A DNA stretch of 64,000 nucleotides, taken from contig CM056738.1 of assembly GCA_029844215.1 (NCBI GenBank), forward strand, positions 72,222,093 through 72,286,092, in the 5' to 3' direction. The position numbers were made by a program, and so were the translations under genes. The stretch comes from Przewalskia tangutica (taxonomy: Eukaryota > Streptophyta > Magnoliopsida > Solanales > Solanaceae). The notes beneath the pieces were generated by a model. It worked only from the letters and a program-made list of their open reading frames with translations. It did not search any database and had not been told where the DNA came from. This document shows, one piece after another, positions 10,698 through 23,434 of the stretch (positions within the stretch are counted from its first letter, which is position 1; each line of letters begins with the position of its first letter).

Positions 10698-12660
10698 ATG
10701 AATTCGGGCGCCACATCTCACCTCACCCGCTCTGCAGGTAATATTTCCACAATGTTTAAATTAAAGCATCCTCAATACATTACTGTCGGAAATGGGCATC
10801 GCATTCTAATACATGACTATGATACTTCCCACACCAAACCACCACATCCCCCGCTTTCCTTTCAACACGTCTTGTATGCACCAAATATAATTAAAAACTT
10901 GATTTATGTACGTAAATTTACTCGTGATAATTTTGTCTCTGTTGACGTTGACCCATTTGATTTTACTGTGAAGGATCTTCATACGGGGAACCGTCTTATG
11001 AGATGCAATAGCACGAGAGATCTCTATCCATTCCCTTCCACCTCCGTTGCCGGAACTCGCTCTCCCGTCTCTCTAGTAGCTATCTCTCCGTCTGTCTGGC
11101 ATAATCGGCTTGGCCACCATGGCAACCCATTTTTTAATTTTCTTAGAGACAATAATTTCATTAAGTGTAATAAGGGGAAACTTGCCAAGAATTGTGATTC
11201 ATGTTCTTTAGGCAAACATATTCATCTTTCGTTCAAATCATCTACTACTGTTACTTTTGCACCGTTTGATATTATACATGTCGATTTGTGGACATCCCCT
11301 ATTTCTAGGTCCCTTGGTCATATATATTATCTTGTGTTGCTAGATGATTTTTCTCACTATATTTAGTTATATCCTCTCAAATTTAAATCAGAAGTGTTTG
11401 CAAAATTTCTTGAGTTTCGAACCTTTATCAAACACAGTTTGAAAAAGGTATAAAATCTTTCAGTGCGATAATGGTCGTGTGCGATAATGGTCGTGAATTC
11501 AATAACTCTACATTTCACCGATTTTGTACAAACAATGGTATGGTTTTTCGTTTCTCCTGCCCTCACATTTCCCCCATAAGACGGTAAAGCTGAACGAATC
11601 ATTCGCACCATTAATAATATAATTCGTACTTTGTTGATTCATGCCGTTTTTCCTCCGTCTTTTTGGGTATATGCCGCGAAAATGTCAGAATACATTCTAA
11701 ATATTCTCCCAATCAGTACCCTTCACAATATGACCCCTACCGAAATTCTCTACCACAAAATTCCCTCATACGACCATTTACGGATATTTGGTTGCCTTTG
11801 TTATCCCAATTTTGACTCCACCGCCCCTCACAAACTAGCACATCAGACTACTCCATGTGTCTTCGTAGGCTTTCCGTCGAATCATAGGGGTTATCTCTGC
11901 TATGACTTATCCACTCGTCAGATCCACATCTCCCGCCACATCACTTTCGACGAGACCGCATTACCGTTTTTTAATTATCAGCAATTTCAAAAATCAGATT
12001 ACTCATTTCTTAACGATCCCGCTATCTTTCGAGTCATTATCAGTCAAATCACTCAGTCCGCCACCGGAATATCCCCTCTGCCACCCAAATCCGCCGTTTC
12101 AGTAACCCGACCGGCGGCACTACCGCCGACGTCGTCTCCTCATCTCCCATCACCGGCTGTTGACAACCGGTTCTCCACCAGTGTCTCCCCACCAGACATT
12201 CACTGCAAGCACACAGATCTCTGAACCCCACCATCATCTGCACTGTGACCTCCGAGATTCAGCAACTCCAACCAACCCATTGACAATAACTCCACCGTCG
12301 ACCAGTCCAACCAACCGTCACCACCACCATGCGTAGCCGTTTCCACATTCTCACCGTACCACCAACAAAACACATACCGCCGACCACTGGCCGTTCCCGA
12401 ACCGCTTCATCTACGACTCGCCGACCCGCCCCGGTGACAAACCAAGCCGCTACCTCCACTCACCAGATAGAAACCCGTGCTAAATACGAGATTCTCAAAC
12501 CCAAACCCAATTTAACTTGTCTACTCAAACCATTTCCCCAATTCCCAAAAACCCCAAATTGGACAAACAAGACCCTAATTGGAATGCTGCTATGTTTGAG
12601 GAATTTAATTCTTTAACTAAACAGCATACGTGGGAACTAATACCTAGACCGGATGGGGTG
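10698..12660 (+). pseudogene. Copia 1 pol, 5' part: protease, GAG-pre-integrase, integrase, start of RT
   Basis: The protease signature SGATSHLT is present, but the catalytic Asp is replaced by Asn (NSGATSH). The GAG-pre-integrase motif HNRLGH is at about 11101. The integrase N-part with HVDLWTSP lies near 11278, followed by frameshifts and stops at 11365-11580. The integrase C-part (FWVYAAKMSEYILN, FGCLCYPNF) is open to 12224. A proline- and serine-rich spacer follows, then the beginning of the RT domain (WNAAMFEEFNSL, HTWELIPRPDGV) at 12565-12660, where the Tat-like element breaks the frame. The coding part resumes at 34198. The region 10303-10697, where gag should be, holds no recognisable gag domain. 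Confidence 0.88.
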
Positions 12661-14021
12661 TGTCGCGCCCGTTTTTGACCTCGGGATCTGAACGGTATCC
12701 GCAACGTTGCTCTTTGGCGCGGTTCCCTGGATGGAGCAATAATGCTGATTTTGAGGAGTCGCCACCTAATTAGTTAAGTGAATTAGGACACTTGATTTAT
12801 TGCAATAAAAATACTGCAATTAATCTCCATTTAATGGTCTGCGAAATTAATGAGATTCTGAATCAGGGTTCTTTATTATCCTAAAGGGAAGGGGTTAGAC
12901 ATCCTTTAAGATCCGCTAACTTGCGGTTATTCGTTCAAACCTAGGTTAATTATTTATTGCCCTTTTTATTCTACATATTCTAAGCATTTTTCATAATTTA
13001 TAATTAAAATAAAGTGCAGTACAGAATAATAAAACTTAAAATTAAATGCGACATAAAATAAAACTCCGGGACATCTTTTAGCCCTTTTTAGGCCATCTGC
13101 ACAAGATGATCTCCGGGTACCTGCATAAACACTTAGTAAAAGTGTTAGTAATAGAATAAATAATTTTAATGCAATGACAAGAATTAATAAGTAAAGCCAA
13201 AAATAAATAAATCCGTCTTTTGATTAGAGGAGGCCTTGGAAATCAGACGGAGATTCCTTCATCGGCCAATATTGTTAAAAAACAATAAAATAAATAAAAC
13301 CTTCAGATCCGCGCCAAAACAGTAATAGTTTTAAACACGGAGGGCTCAAATATATATAAAAATAAAGTGGGACATCCTAAACAAGTGCGGCTGCGGAAAT
13401 TCGCCCTGCCAGCGCATGTTAGTTATCCTGTGTAAGTAGAAGAAATCATCAACGCCAAGAAAGTTTTATTTATTTTATTTTCCGTCTTTGCAACTGTGGA
13501 GACCTCAAAAATCGACGGATAACTTTTTCATTGGCCAATAGTGTATCATGTTTAAATCAGTAAATACCCAATATTCAAATGCAGAAATATGTTCCTTCAG
13601 TTTAATAAAATAAAAGCAAACTTGTCGAACCAGTCCGAAAACCGAAGAACAATAAGCAGTAACAACATCGCCAAAATTTCAGAACATCTTAAAACTCCGG
13701 CCGGATGCTAAAATCGAAAAATCAGTGTATTCCCAAGTATAACATTCAGTTCAAACATGAACCAACAGTAAGGCGCAAAATAAACCAGCAAACTAGATCA
13801 ACAATAAACTAAAAACAACAACAATATCCAGCGTAGTCCGAAAAGACTCCCCGCAACTGCCAGAAAATGGCCCAAAATAGTCCGGAAATAGTGAATCGGA
13901 CAAAAGCCCAAACAAAATAGTAGCGTCGCCGGAAATACCACCGGAGCGACCAAAAACAGTGCAAGTCAGTCCATTTGTAAAAAGCAAACAACAATCCCCC
14001 GACAGTAAAGCTGACAAAGTC

Positions 14022-14043
14022 GCCGGAGTTCTAAGACTCCGGC
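14022..14043. repeat. LTR stem-loop GCCGGAGT/ACTCCGGC
   Basis: A perfect 8-bp inverted repeat with a 6-nt loop. Related hairpins in the same LTR occur at 14208-14230 and 14307-14326, in the other outer LTR near 33000, 33183 and 33287, and in the inner element's LTRs (20358, 20460, 27785, 28230). Confidence 0.8.
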
Positions 14044-14689
14044 AGGTTATAAAAATAAAAAACCAGTCCAATAACCGACGGATACCAAAGATGGTAAAAT
14101 ATGAGTCACCAGAGTATTTCCAGAATAACGACATGCGAGCGAACAAAGGGGAAAGGGTCAGTCCAACAAAAAGCAACGAACAAATTTCGATAAAGCCAAC
14201 CGAGGTCGCCGGAGTTTAATGAACTCCGACCAAAAAGCCAAAAATATCAGTCCAAACAAACCGCAACATACATAATAGCAACGAAAGAGAAACAAATCAG
14301 TGTCGTCGCCAGAGTTCAAACTCCGGCAAGTTTCAACAACACAAAAAGATAACAGGCAGCGGTGACGTCACTTCAACGACTATCGTCGGAGAGACGCCTC
14401 CAGTGGTTTGAGCGCAGAACAGGGGCGGGCAGTGGGGTGTGACGGTAGGGGTTCGCCGGAGATGGTGGTGTTGGGAGGCTGAAGGTTCGACGGCAATGGG
14501 GTGAGGGAATGTGCTGGTCAGTGGCGAGGAGAAGTGGGGGTGTTGTGGTTTCGACGGTGACGGGACAGTGGGGTTCGACGGGAATGGGGTGAGAGGGGAA
14601 GAGGAGAGTGAGAGAGAGTGGGGTGGGGTCTGGAATTAAAAGGGGAGTGGGAGGTTGCGGCTGGGATGATGTTGTTAAAAAGAAGGGGT

Positions 14690-14706
14690 AATATTTTATT
14701 TATAGG
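14690..14706 (-). promoter_or_regulatory. Putative TATA box of the outer LTR
   Basis: Minus-strand CCCCTATAAATAAAAT lies about 535 bp after the LTR start at 15235. The same string occurs in the other LTR at about 33670-33686. If used, U3 would be ~0.5 kb and R-U5 about 2 kb. This is an inference from position and sequence only. Confidence 0.45.
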
Positions 14707-15235
14707 GGTATTTAGATTTAGGTTTAGGTTTAGGTTTTTGGGGGAAAATGAAAAGTGTGGTATTGTTTTTTTTTTTGGGGATAAAGAGTGTTGAATTAAA
14801 ATAAAAAAATAAAAAGGGTGTTGGATTGGACTGATCCGAATTAAGCCTCGAATTGAGACTGATTTGACAAAATGCAAAGTGGGTTAATTATTTAAAAGAA
14901 AAATTATTTAAAAAGATGCAAAATTATTAAAATGCAAACGCCGATGCGATAATAATAATAAAAACAATATTTAAGAAATGTTTAATGCCTAATTAAAAGT
15001 AAAAACGGGATGCCAATTAATTATTTAAAGAGATGCAAACATAATAATAATAGAAACATAATATTAACAAAGACATAATGCTTAATTTAAAATAAAAAGA
15101 TGCAATGCATTTTGTGAAAATAAACATAGAATATTATGTAAAAAATGCAAAAAAAATGATGATTAAAATGCGGTGTCTTAAAACACATAAAATTGTAATA
15201 AATATACGAAAAAGGGTCAAAATTGATTGTCAACA

Positions 15236-15250
15236 GCATGTCCCTTTTTG
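15236..15250 (-). other. Polypurine tract of the outer element
   Basis: Minus-strand CAAAAAGGGACATGC immediately precedes the LTR start TGTTGACA. The inner element has CAAAGAGGGACAAC at the matching place. Confidence 0.6.
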
Positions 15251-15360
15251 TATGGAGATGATGGAAGAGTCTTCGGACAAAGATGTTGATTTGTAGTCAA
15301 TTTTGTCCTGTTTTTATAAACTAGAACTCAAACGTAGGGCTGAGGCAGACTCAAAATTGT

Positions 15361-15545
15361 CCCAGTGTCGAATTATGATGACACTGGGTCGTTGTGAAGC
15401 AAAAATAAAAAGCAAAGCTGACGCAGATTTAAAAATGTCCCAGTGTCGAATTATGAGGACACTGGGTTGCTGCGATGCTAAAATTATGGACGAACGAATA
15501 TCGATTCAAAAATATGTCCCAGTGTCGAATCTTGATGACACTGGG
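15361..15545. repeat. Three perfect 9-bp stem-loops at 78-79-bp spacing
   Basis: CCCAGTGTC, 10-nt loop, GACACTGGG occurs at 15361-15388, 15439-15466 and 15518-15545. All 27 stem pairs are intact, while the sequence between the hairpins has drifted. Each follows AAAA(T/A)TGTCCCAG. Less perfect versions lie at the same place in the inner element (21737 and 21815). Confidence 0.9.
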
Positions 15546-15639
15546 TTACAATTGCGATGGGATGTTGGAAAAGACAGGGTGTTGTTCTCTGAAATGCCTC
15601 TATGGTGTTGTTCCCGAGGTCAAAATGCAAAGGAAATGA

Positions 15640-16825
15640 AGAGCGTCGTTGCATAGACGCGATGCAGATGCTCGTCGTTGCATAGATGAAGCAGTTGCAT
15701 AGGCTCACATGGAATGACGTCGTTGCATAGACGCGATGCAGATACTCGTCGTTGCATAGACGAAACATAGATGAAGTCGTTGCATAGGCTTAAATAAAAT
15801 GACGTCGTTGCACAGACGTGATGCAGATGTTCGTCGTTGCATAGACGAAACATAGATGAAGTTGTTGCATAGACTTACATGAGATGGCGTCGTTGCATAG
15901 ACGCGATGCAGATGCTCGTCGTTGCATAGACGAAACATGGATGAAGCCATTGCATAGGCTTACATGAGATGGCGTCATTGCATAGATGCGATGCAGATGC
16001 TCGTCGTTGCATAGACAAAACATGGATGAAGTCGTTGCGTAGGCTTAGATGAAATGACGTCGTTGCATAGACGTGATGCAGATGTTCGTCGTTGCATAGA
16101 CGAAACATGGATGAAGCCGTTGCATAGACTTTTATGAAATGCGTCGTTGTATATACGCGATGCAGATGTTCGTTGTTGCATAGACGAAACATGGATGAAG
16201 TCGTTGCATAGGCTTTGATGAAATGACGTCGTTGCATAGACGCGATGCAGATGTTCGTCGTTGCATAGACGAAACATAGATGAAGTCGTTGCATAGGCTT
16301 AAATGAAATGACGTCGTTGCATAGACGTGATGCAGATGTTCGTCGTTGCATAGACGAAACATAGATGAAGCCGTTGCATAGACTCACATGAAAGAGCGTC
16401 GTTGCATAGACGCGATGCAGATGTTCGTCGTTGCATAGACGAAACATAGATGAAGTCGTTGCATAGTCTTAGATGAAATGTCGTCGTTGCATAGACGCGA
16501 TGCAGATGCTCGTCGTTGCATAGACGAAACATAGATGAAGTCGTTGCATAAGCTTAGATGAAATGACGTCGTTGCATAGACGCGATGCAGATTCTCGTCG
16601 TTGCACATACGAAACATAGATGAAGTCGTTGCATAGGCTTAGATGAAAGAGCGTCGTTGCATAGACGTGATGCAGATATTCGTCGTTGCATAGATGAAAT
16701 ATGGATGAAGCCGTTGCATAAGCTTAGATGAAATGACGTAGTTGCATAGACGTGATGCAGATGTTCGTCGTTGCATAGACAAAACATGGATGAAACCGTT
16801 GCATAGGCTTAAATGAGATATGGTG
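15640..16825. repeat. 85-bp tandem array, about 14 copies
   Basis: The unit contains TCGTTGCATAGACG three times: GTCGTTGCATAGACGCGATG, then CAGATG.TCGTCGTTGCATAG, then ACGAAACATAGATGAAG and TCGTTGCATAGGCTTA. Unit starts follow an 85-bp rhythm throughout. It lies in the region that would be 3' UTR of the minus-strand element. Tat-lineage elements are known for hypervariable tandem repeats there. All minus-strand ORFs across it (up to 190 aa) are by-products of a stop-free repeat. Confidence 0.95.
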
Positions 16826-17397
16826 TCGTTTTATGAACGTACCTGCTTTGTGACTCGCCTGAGTTGAGATAACGTCATTGCATAGACGTTGTGCGTTTGT
16901 AACCCGCATGGGCTTATTGTTGTGCTCCCGACTTTGCTGATATGAAGATCCTGCACTCAAAGAAAACTTGTGAGTTTTTTACGAAATGAGTGGTTGATTA
17001 GCGTCGATTTTGTAGCTTTGGCTCTTGACGCTTGCATTCTTGGTTTGGACTGAAGATCTAGTTGGCCTGCTTTTTCCTGTCTATTGCCATTTTCTTGCAG
17101 TGAATCCTTAAAATGTCCCAGTTTATGGTAAATGAAGATGTTGAACTGGGTAAGGTTGAATCTTGACGCTATCAAGGCGATTAGATAAGCAAATTTTTTT
17201 TTAATTAATTTTTTTTTATCATGAATGAAAAGCTAATGCGAGAATACGGACAATGTACAATTGAGTATATGAGAATGCAACCCTCAAACTATGCCCAGTC
17301 ATGTGTAGGTAGTCATGGATGCAAAATATATGAGAATGCTAAACTCTCCAACGGACAAAATCGAGTCCTGTGCAAAACAAAGAAGACATATTTCTAA

Positions 17398-17800
17398 CGG
17401 TGTGACCGAAGCCGATGTGACTGTCTACGTATCCCGTCGAGGAAATCAGGTCAGAGCGTAGTTCGTGATGCAAAATAAGGATTTTTTTATGATTTTAAAA
17501 TGATGTGGGACCGAAGCCGATGTGGCCGCCTACGTATCCCGCCGAGGAAATCAGGTCAAGACGTAGTTCGTGATGCAAAATAACGATTTTTATGATTTTA
17601 AAATGATGTGGGACAGAAGTCGATCTGGCCGCCTACGTATCCCGCTGAGGGAATCAGGTCAAGACGTAGTTCGTGATGTAAAATAACGATTTTTATAATT
17701 TTAAAATGATGTGGGACCGAAGCCGATGTGGCCGCCTACGTATCCCGCCGAGGGAATCAGGTCAAGACGTAGTTCGTGATACAAAATAACGATTTTTATG
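17398..17800. repeat. Four ~101-108-bp tandem copies of the CCTACGTATCCC module
   Basis: Units start near 17400, 17508, 17609 and 17710, each with GACCGAAGCCGATGTGGCCG, CCTACGTATCCCGCCGAGG, AATCAGGTCAAGACGTAGTT and a variable AT-rich tail. The same core recurs in the inner element (24017, 24113, 24209) and singly at 30075 and 30355. Confidence 0.92.
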
Positions 17801-17945
17801 TAATATGCATTTTGTTGTTTTTTTCTGAAAAAAATGAAAGACAACATTACATTCTGACTTCAGTTGATACCAATAATTAGTATTGTGCATAAGGATTTTC
17901 TTTTATTGCTTTCAGTCTAACCGAGATTGACTCTGGTGTAATTCA

Positions 17946-18481
17946 TGTAACACCCCATTCTAACCGGAGTCGAAAACTGGAGTACTACTTATGGTTGATT
18001 CCTAAATTTGTATTCAAGGAGTCGCCACCTAATTACTATAGTGAATTAGGACACTTTAAATGTAGCATAAAATACTACGAATGATCTCCATTTTTAAAGG
18101 TCTGCAAAAGCTATGTGAGATTCTAGGTAAGAGTTCTTTATTATCCTAAAGGGAAGGGGTTAGGCACCCTCTAAGATCCGCTAACTTACGGTTATCCGTT
18201 CACACTTAGGTTGGTATTATTGTGCTAAATGTATTATGCAATTCTAAGGGTGTTCTAACTAAGAAACTATGCGAACATTTAAAATAGATATATATTTAAC
18301 AAGACTGTAATGAAAGCAAATAGTCATATAAAGAGGAGGTGAAGAAAACTTAGCGGTATGTCACTTTATTTTCCTTTTATGCGAATGCTTTAACTTTGGG
18401 GTGCGCCTCCGGGTACCTGCAAAGACACTTAGTAAAAGAGTTAGTAACTAATAAAATAAATTATCAAATAAACACAACGTA

Positions 18482-18528
<47 letters not shown>

Positions 18529-21500
18529 AAAGATATATTTTTATATAGTGTGGGTTGCAAAAGACACTTAGTAAAAGAATTAGTAAATAATAAAATAAAT
18601 GATCAAATAAACACAACGTGTATATATATATATATATATATATGTATGTAAAAGATATTTTTTATTATATAGTGTGGGCTCAGCTAGTGTTATGCGAAGG
18701 ATACTAAGACATGAGAAGTCAATATCGTTCCGGCTGCGGTCGACTCACCTCCCGGTGAACGATACTATGCATTCTCGTCTAATCTTTTCACTTTCCTCCT
18801 CGCCCACATATTCCGTCTCGCTTACCATGGAGGCCTCCAGATCGACGGATAAATCCTTCGTAGGCAAGTGCAAATGAAGTATCATGTTCAAATCAGAGTA
18901 CAATCTGATAAGTGTGTCAATGTTCAACAACAATTTAACAAAGTCATAAAGAGGGCAGCATCGCCGAAATTATAGCGGTATGCACGGACACCGGAGGTGC
19001 ATCTCCTGGTGAAATCGCAGCAGTGCTCACTAAGTGAATGTGAAATGAATCAACAACCAGTAAACAATGCACAGAGAAATGAAACTCGCTCTGGCTGTAA
19101 ATATCAAACTAGATTGCCTTGCCAAGATACGGGTCAGAATTCTCCATACAATGGGTGGAGTAGAATATTATCCCTGAAATACAAGGTAAGCCGCCAACAC
19201 CATTCATGCTCCGATGCCGCAACGAGATCAAAAGGTTTCTAGAACCTTAAGCAGAGCACGCTATCGGAGAGGTTAAATGGTCAATACCAAAAATGCAAAC
19301 CACATGCCGCAAATTCGATTCAAATTTAGTCCGAAACATCCCATATATCAGCCCGAAATGCAGCAACACAGTCCCAAATAATGCACCAAAACAGTCCACC
19401 AATTAATGCCAAAACAGCCCCAAAACGCAGCAAAACAGACCTTAAAATGCAGTAAAATATCCCTTAAAAGTGCAACAGCAATAACCCTCAAAATGCATCA
19501 AAACAACCCTTAAAGTGCAGTAAAACGACCCTCAAATCTGCCCAAAATGCCGCAGTAGTTTGGCCAAAACAGTAGTGATTTTAACCCAAAATATCACTGA
19601 AATGCAGTAGCAAAAATAGTGACCAGTATAGCAGCAATCAGCCCGTAAAAATGCAGCAAATTTTATCCCATAAATACAGCAGCAAATGTCCCATGACTCA
19701 GCTGTCATTTAAGCCTCAAATCTGCCTAAAAGATTGCAGTTTCCAGCCAAAGAAATGCAGCAACCATTCATGGCAGATTCAGAGTTCAGACTTCACCTTA
19801 TAGGAATATTAGGCTAGGTGGCTCCAACTCAGCTAACATTCGAAATATGGATATACAAAATACACATGGACAGGGTACTCAATATGGCATTGTAACACAG
19901 TTCTATATCAATTTTCTTGAGTTCTTGGGAGTCTAGTTCTCATTAATATATGTTGAGGTGCAGGCAGACCATTTCAGCATAATTTATGGTCATATAAAAC
20001 ACATCAGGTCCAAAGTCATTCTGAGCTAAACACACAAACGCACACAAAAGAAATAAGCTTCATGCTTTTGACCATACAAGTTATTGACTATGTATTGTAA
20101 GTAAAATAGATCATTTTGGAGTATACACTAATACTAAGCCATTTCTAAGTTAGTTAATGAACATACAAAACCTTAACAGAGTATTGAATATGATTCATAA
20201 ATCAACATGATATGGTTATGATCATATGTTATGCCAAAGATGCTTCAACATTACTAAATAAATATAAGAAGCAGGTTGACCAGGTCTTAAGAATCACATC
20301 AAATTAACCCACAAACCAGACTCAGCGATCCTTATAGAATATAAACCGACGGACATCGCCGGAGTTTTGCAAACTCCGGCCAAATGCCAAAACTCCAGAG
20401 ATCATCCCAGCAATCAAAATATACCGCAGTTATATATAAAATACAAAGTAATGGAGGTCGCCGGAGTTTAAAGACTCCGGCCAGTTACCCAAAAAAAAAG
20501 AGAAATCAGTCCACAACCAACAAACATACCAAACAAGATATAAACCGAACAAACGGGGAGATGGGTGGCGTCACTTCCACGGCTAATTGTCGCGGGCGTC
20601 ATGACCGGTGATGGGTTCTCGGCGGCGGGTGTGGGAAAGCGATGGTTCGCCGAGCGATGAGCGAAGGGATCGATGGGTCACCGTTCGATTCGCCACGACG
20701 AGTCCTTTGGTTGTGACGGAAGAGAGCAGTTCGACGGAGATGAAGTTGGTACTGCTGGTTTCAAATAGATGAGAGCTTCATAAAAATAAAAATAAAAAAA
20801 GGGTATGAGGGGTGTGGGCGTGTGCTGATGCTGGAGGTCGAAGGGAGACTGGCGGCGACGGGGATAATGGGAGAGTAGAGGTGCGACTGCAGGTGTTTAA
20901 ATGGGGTTCGCCGGAGATTGGAGCTCCGACGAAGGGCGGCGGCGACGAGATGGGCTCCTGGAAGGCTGGGGGAGAAAAGAGTGTTTTTAAAAAAATGAGG
21001 GAGAGATTGAGAGATAGGGTGTGCGGCTGCCCCTCTTGTTCTCTTTTTGTGGTCTTTTGTAGTGTCCATGTATTAGGGTTTTTTTGTTAATGGGAGAAGA
21101 GATGATAAATGGCTAATGGGTTGGGTTCAAAACGGATTGGGCCTCGGTTTTGGGCTATGGGGGGGAGGAGATTATTTAGTTTGGGTCAATTTTATTGGAC
21201 TTGGGTTTTGAATTAAATATGGGCTTCAGATTTTAAGGAGTCTAATTTTGTTTGGGCTGATATATTATTTGCTGAAATGGGTGGAATTCTATTTGGGTAG
21301 AAATTAAGGTGTTGAGTTTTAATTAATGGAAAGTAAATGAGTTTAAATTATTTATAAAGTTATTTTGAGTATTATTAAATTAACAAATGTTGAAACGATA
21401 TTTAAGGACTGCTTAATGTTTTATACATGCGACACTATTATTTAAATTTCTTATTTATTATGTGTTATTATTGTTACAATTATCTTGCGGTATTTAAAAA

Positions 21501-21556
21501 AAAGTTTAATTTTATGATAAATAATTGAAATGGAGGGACAAAATTGGGTGTCAACA
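17946..21556 (-). repeat. 3' LTR (left end) of the inner element
   Basis: 3611 bp with TG...CA ends. It contains two (TA)n tracts (18487-18525 and 18620-18642) inside a tandemly duplicated ~130-bp segment. It also has hairpins at 20358-20380 (10-bp arms GCCGGAGTTT/AAACTCCGGC) and 20460-20481, and a GC-rich block at 20550-21060. Inner half AT-rich. Confidence 0.92.
20358..20380. repeat. LTR stem-loop with 10-bp arms
   Basis: GCCGGAGTTT, loop TGC, AAACTCCGGC: a perfect inverted repeat. In the opposite LTR (27690-27705) the right arm is deleted. A second hairpin with 8-bp arms lies at 20460-20481 and is intact in both LTRs. Confidence 0.8.
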
Positions 21557-21570
21557 GTTGTCCCTCTTTG
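21557..21570 (-). other. Polypurine tract of the inner element
   Basis: Minus-strand CAAAGAGGGACAAC directly before the LTR start TGTTGACACC. Confidence 0.65.
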
Positions 21571-22084
21571 TATGGAGAGGATGAAAGAGTCTTCAGACAA
21601 AGACGTTGACTTATAGCCAATTTTTTCCTGATTTGTCAAAGATTAGGAAAAGCTTGGGCAAACGAAGTTTCAAAAATAGAGGGATTTCTGATGCCAGAAA
21701 ATTGAAAGCACTGTTGACGCCGATTCAAAATTTGTCCCAGTTTCGGATTATGATAACACTTGGGTTATTGATGTTGAAAATTAAAGGCAAGGCTGACACG
21801 AATTTAAAAATTTGTCCCAATGTCAGATTATGATGACACTGGGGTCATTGGTATTGTAGTATGTTGGGAGAGAGTAAATCGACGTTTGAGGCCGCTTCTG
21901 CCGTTCGGTTGTACCCCCAACAAATTGCTCTGACTCGCTGTAAGATAAAAAATCGTGCTCCTGCATGCTAATTGCTAAAACTCAAGAAAACGTTAGCGCA
22001 TAACTGTCAAAGCAAAACAATGTAAGAGTGCGAATTTTGTGTTGTGGTTGTAGTCAAATTGTGTATACTATGTAATGACGTGAT

Positions 22085-22975
22085 GTGATGGTATGTCGTC
22101 TTGCATGGCTGAAATGCAAATGACGTCTTGTATGGACGTTACGCAAATAAACGTGTCTTGTATAGACGTTATCGCCTTGTATGGACGGGGTACAAAAGAC
22201 GTCTTGTATGGAAGTTATGCAAATGACGTCTTGTATGGACGTTATGCAAATGACATCTTGTATGGACGTTATGCATATGACATCTTGTATGGAAATGACC
22301 CCTTGTATGAGCGAAACTCAAATGACGTCTTCTATAGGCGTTGTCGACTTGTACGGACGAAATGAAAATGACACCTTGTACGGGCGTTGTCGTCTTGTAT
22401 AGACGAGATTCAAATGACGCCTTGTATGGGCGTTGTCGTCTTGTATGGACGAAATGCAAATGACGTCTTGTATGGGCGTTGTCGTCTTGTATGGACGAAA
22501 TGCAATAACGCCTTGTATGGGCGTTGTCGCCTTGTATGGACGGAATGCAAATGTCGTCTTGTGAGGATGTTATCGTCTTGTATGGACGAAATGCAAATGT
22601 CGCCTTGTGAGGGCGTTATCGTCTTGTATGGATGAAATGCAAATGTTGCCTTGTGAGGGAGTTGTCGTCTTGTATGGACGTTATGAAAATGACGTCTTGT
22701 ATAGGCGTTATGCAAGTGACGCCTTGTGTGGGCGTTATCGTCTTGTGTGGACGAAAATACAAATAATGTCTTGTGTGGACGTTATGCAAGTGACGCCTTG
22801 TGTGGGCATTACGCAAGTGACGTCTTGTCTGGGCGTTATCGTCTTATGTGGAAGAAATGCAAATGACGTCCTGTATGGACGCTATGAAAATGACGCCTTG
22901 TATGGGCGTTATGCAAGTGACGCCTTGTGTGGGCGTTATCGTCTTGTATGGACAAAAATGCAAATGACGTCTCCT
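22085..22975. repeat. Composite 27/46-bp minisatellite
   Basis: Built from TGACGTCTTGTATGGACG followed by TTATGCAAA (27 bp) and the longer GACGCCTTGTATGGGCG, TTGTCGTCTTGTATGGACG, AAATGCAAA (46 bp). About 30 CTTGTRTGGRCG-type subunits in 890 bp. It sits at the same position in the inner element as the 85-bp array in the outer one, but its sequence is unrelated. Confidence 0.92.
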
Positions 22976-23434
22976 AAGGTGTAGATAAAATTGTTCTATA
23001 TGTGGAGTTGTGTCGTAATTCATGCATAATCAAAACTAGATGAAATAATTAAGGTGTAGATGATGTAGCCTGAGTAAAGAAGATGTGGTTTTTTGCGAGA
23101 TGTATTTGATGTAGACTTGTTGCAGATTGACTTTGTGAGCGAATCTGCTGTATTGGAATGTTGTTGTTATCCTTGTTCCTGTTGTCCTGCAAAATTCACT
23201 CAAAGAAAAATGGTGAGTTCGGGGAGGGGTCGGCCGATTTGTGTTGGCTGTTGATACGTGCATGCGTTGTCTTGTCTGGACATGTAACCCCTGTCTGATT
23301 TCGAGTCTCGGTCAAAACATTTGTTGAAAATATTCTATCTTGAGAAAATATACTCATATATACTAGTAGGAAATTATGTCGATCTTTGAATAGTGACATG
23401 TTGTGAAATAATGCGAACATACTTTTGTTGTTGT

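Larger units (their letters stand above)
12661..15235 (-). repeat. 3' LTR (left end) of the outer Tat-like element
   Basis: 2575 bp, with TG...CA ends on both strands. It carries three copies of a CGCCGGAGT...ACTCCGGC hairpin (14022, 14208, 14307) and a CTATAAATA box on the minus strand near 14690-14705. The GC-rich block 14340-14640 on its inner side is mirrored in the other LTR. Confidence 0.92.

Noticed and set aside
15484..16787. Many overlapping minus-strand ORFs up to 190 aa with repeated LCNDEHLHRVYATT-like peptides
   Set aside because: They follow the 85-bp tandem array. The unit is not a multiple of three, so all three frames read similar peptides; no start context or family supports a gene.
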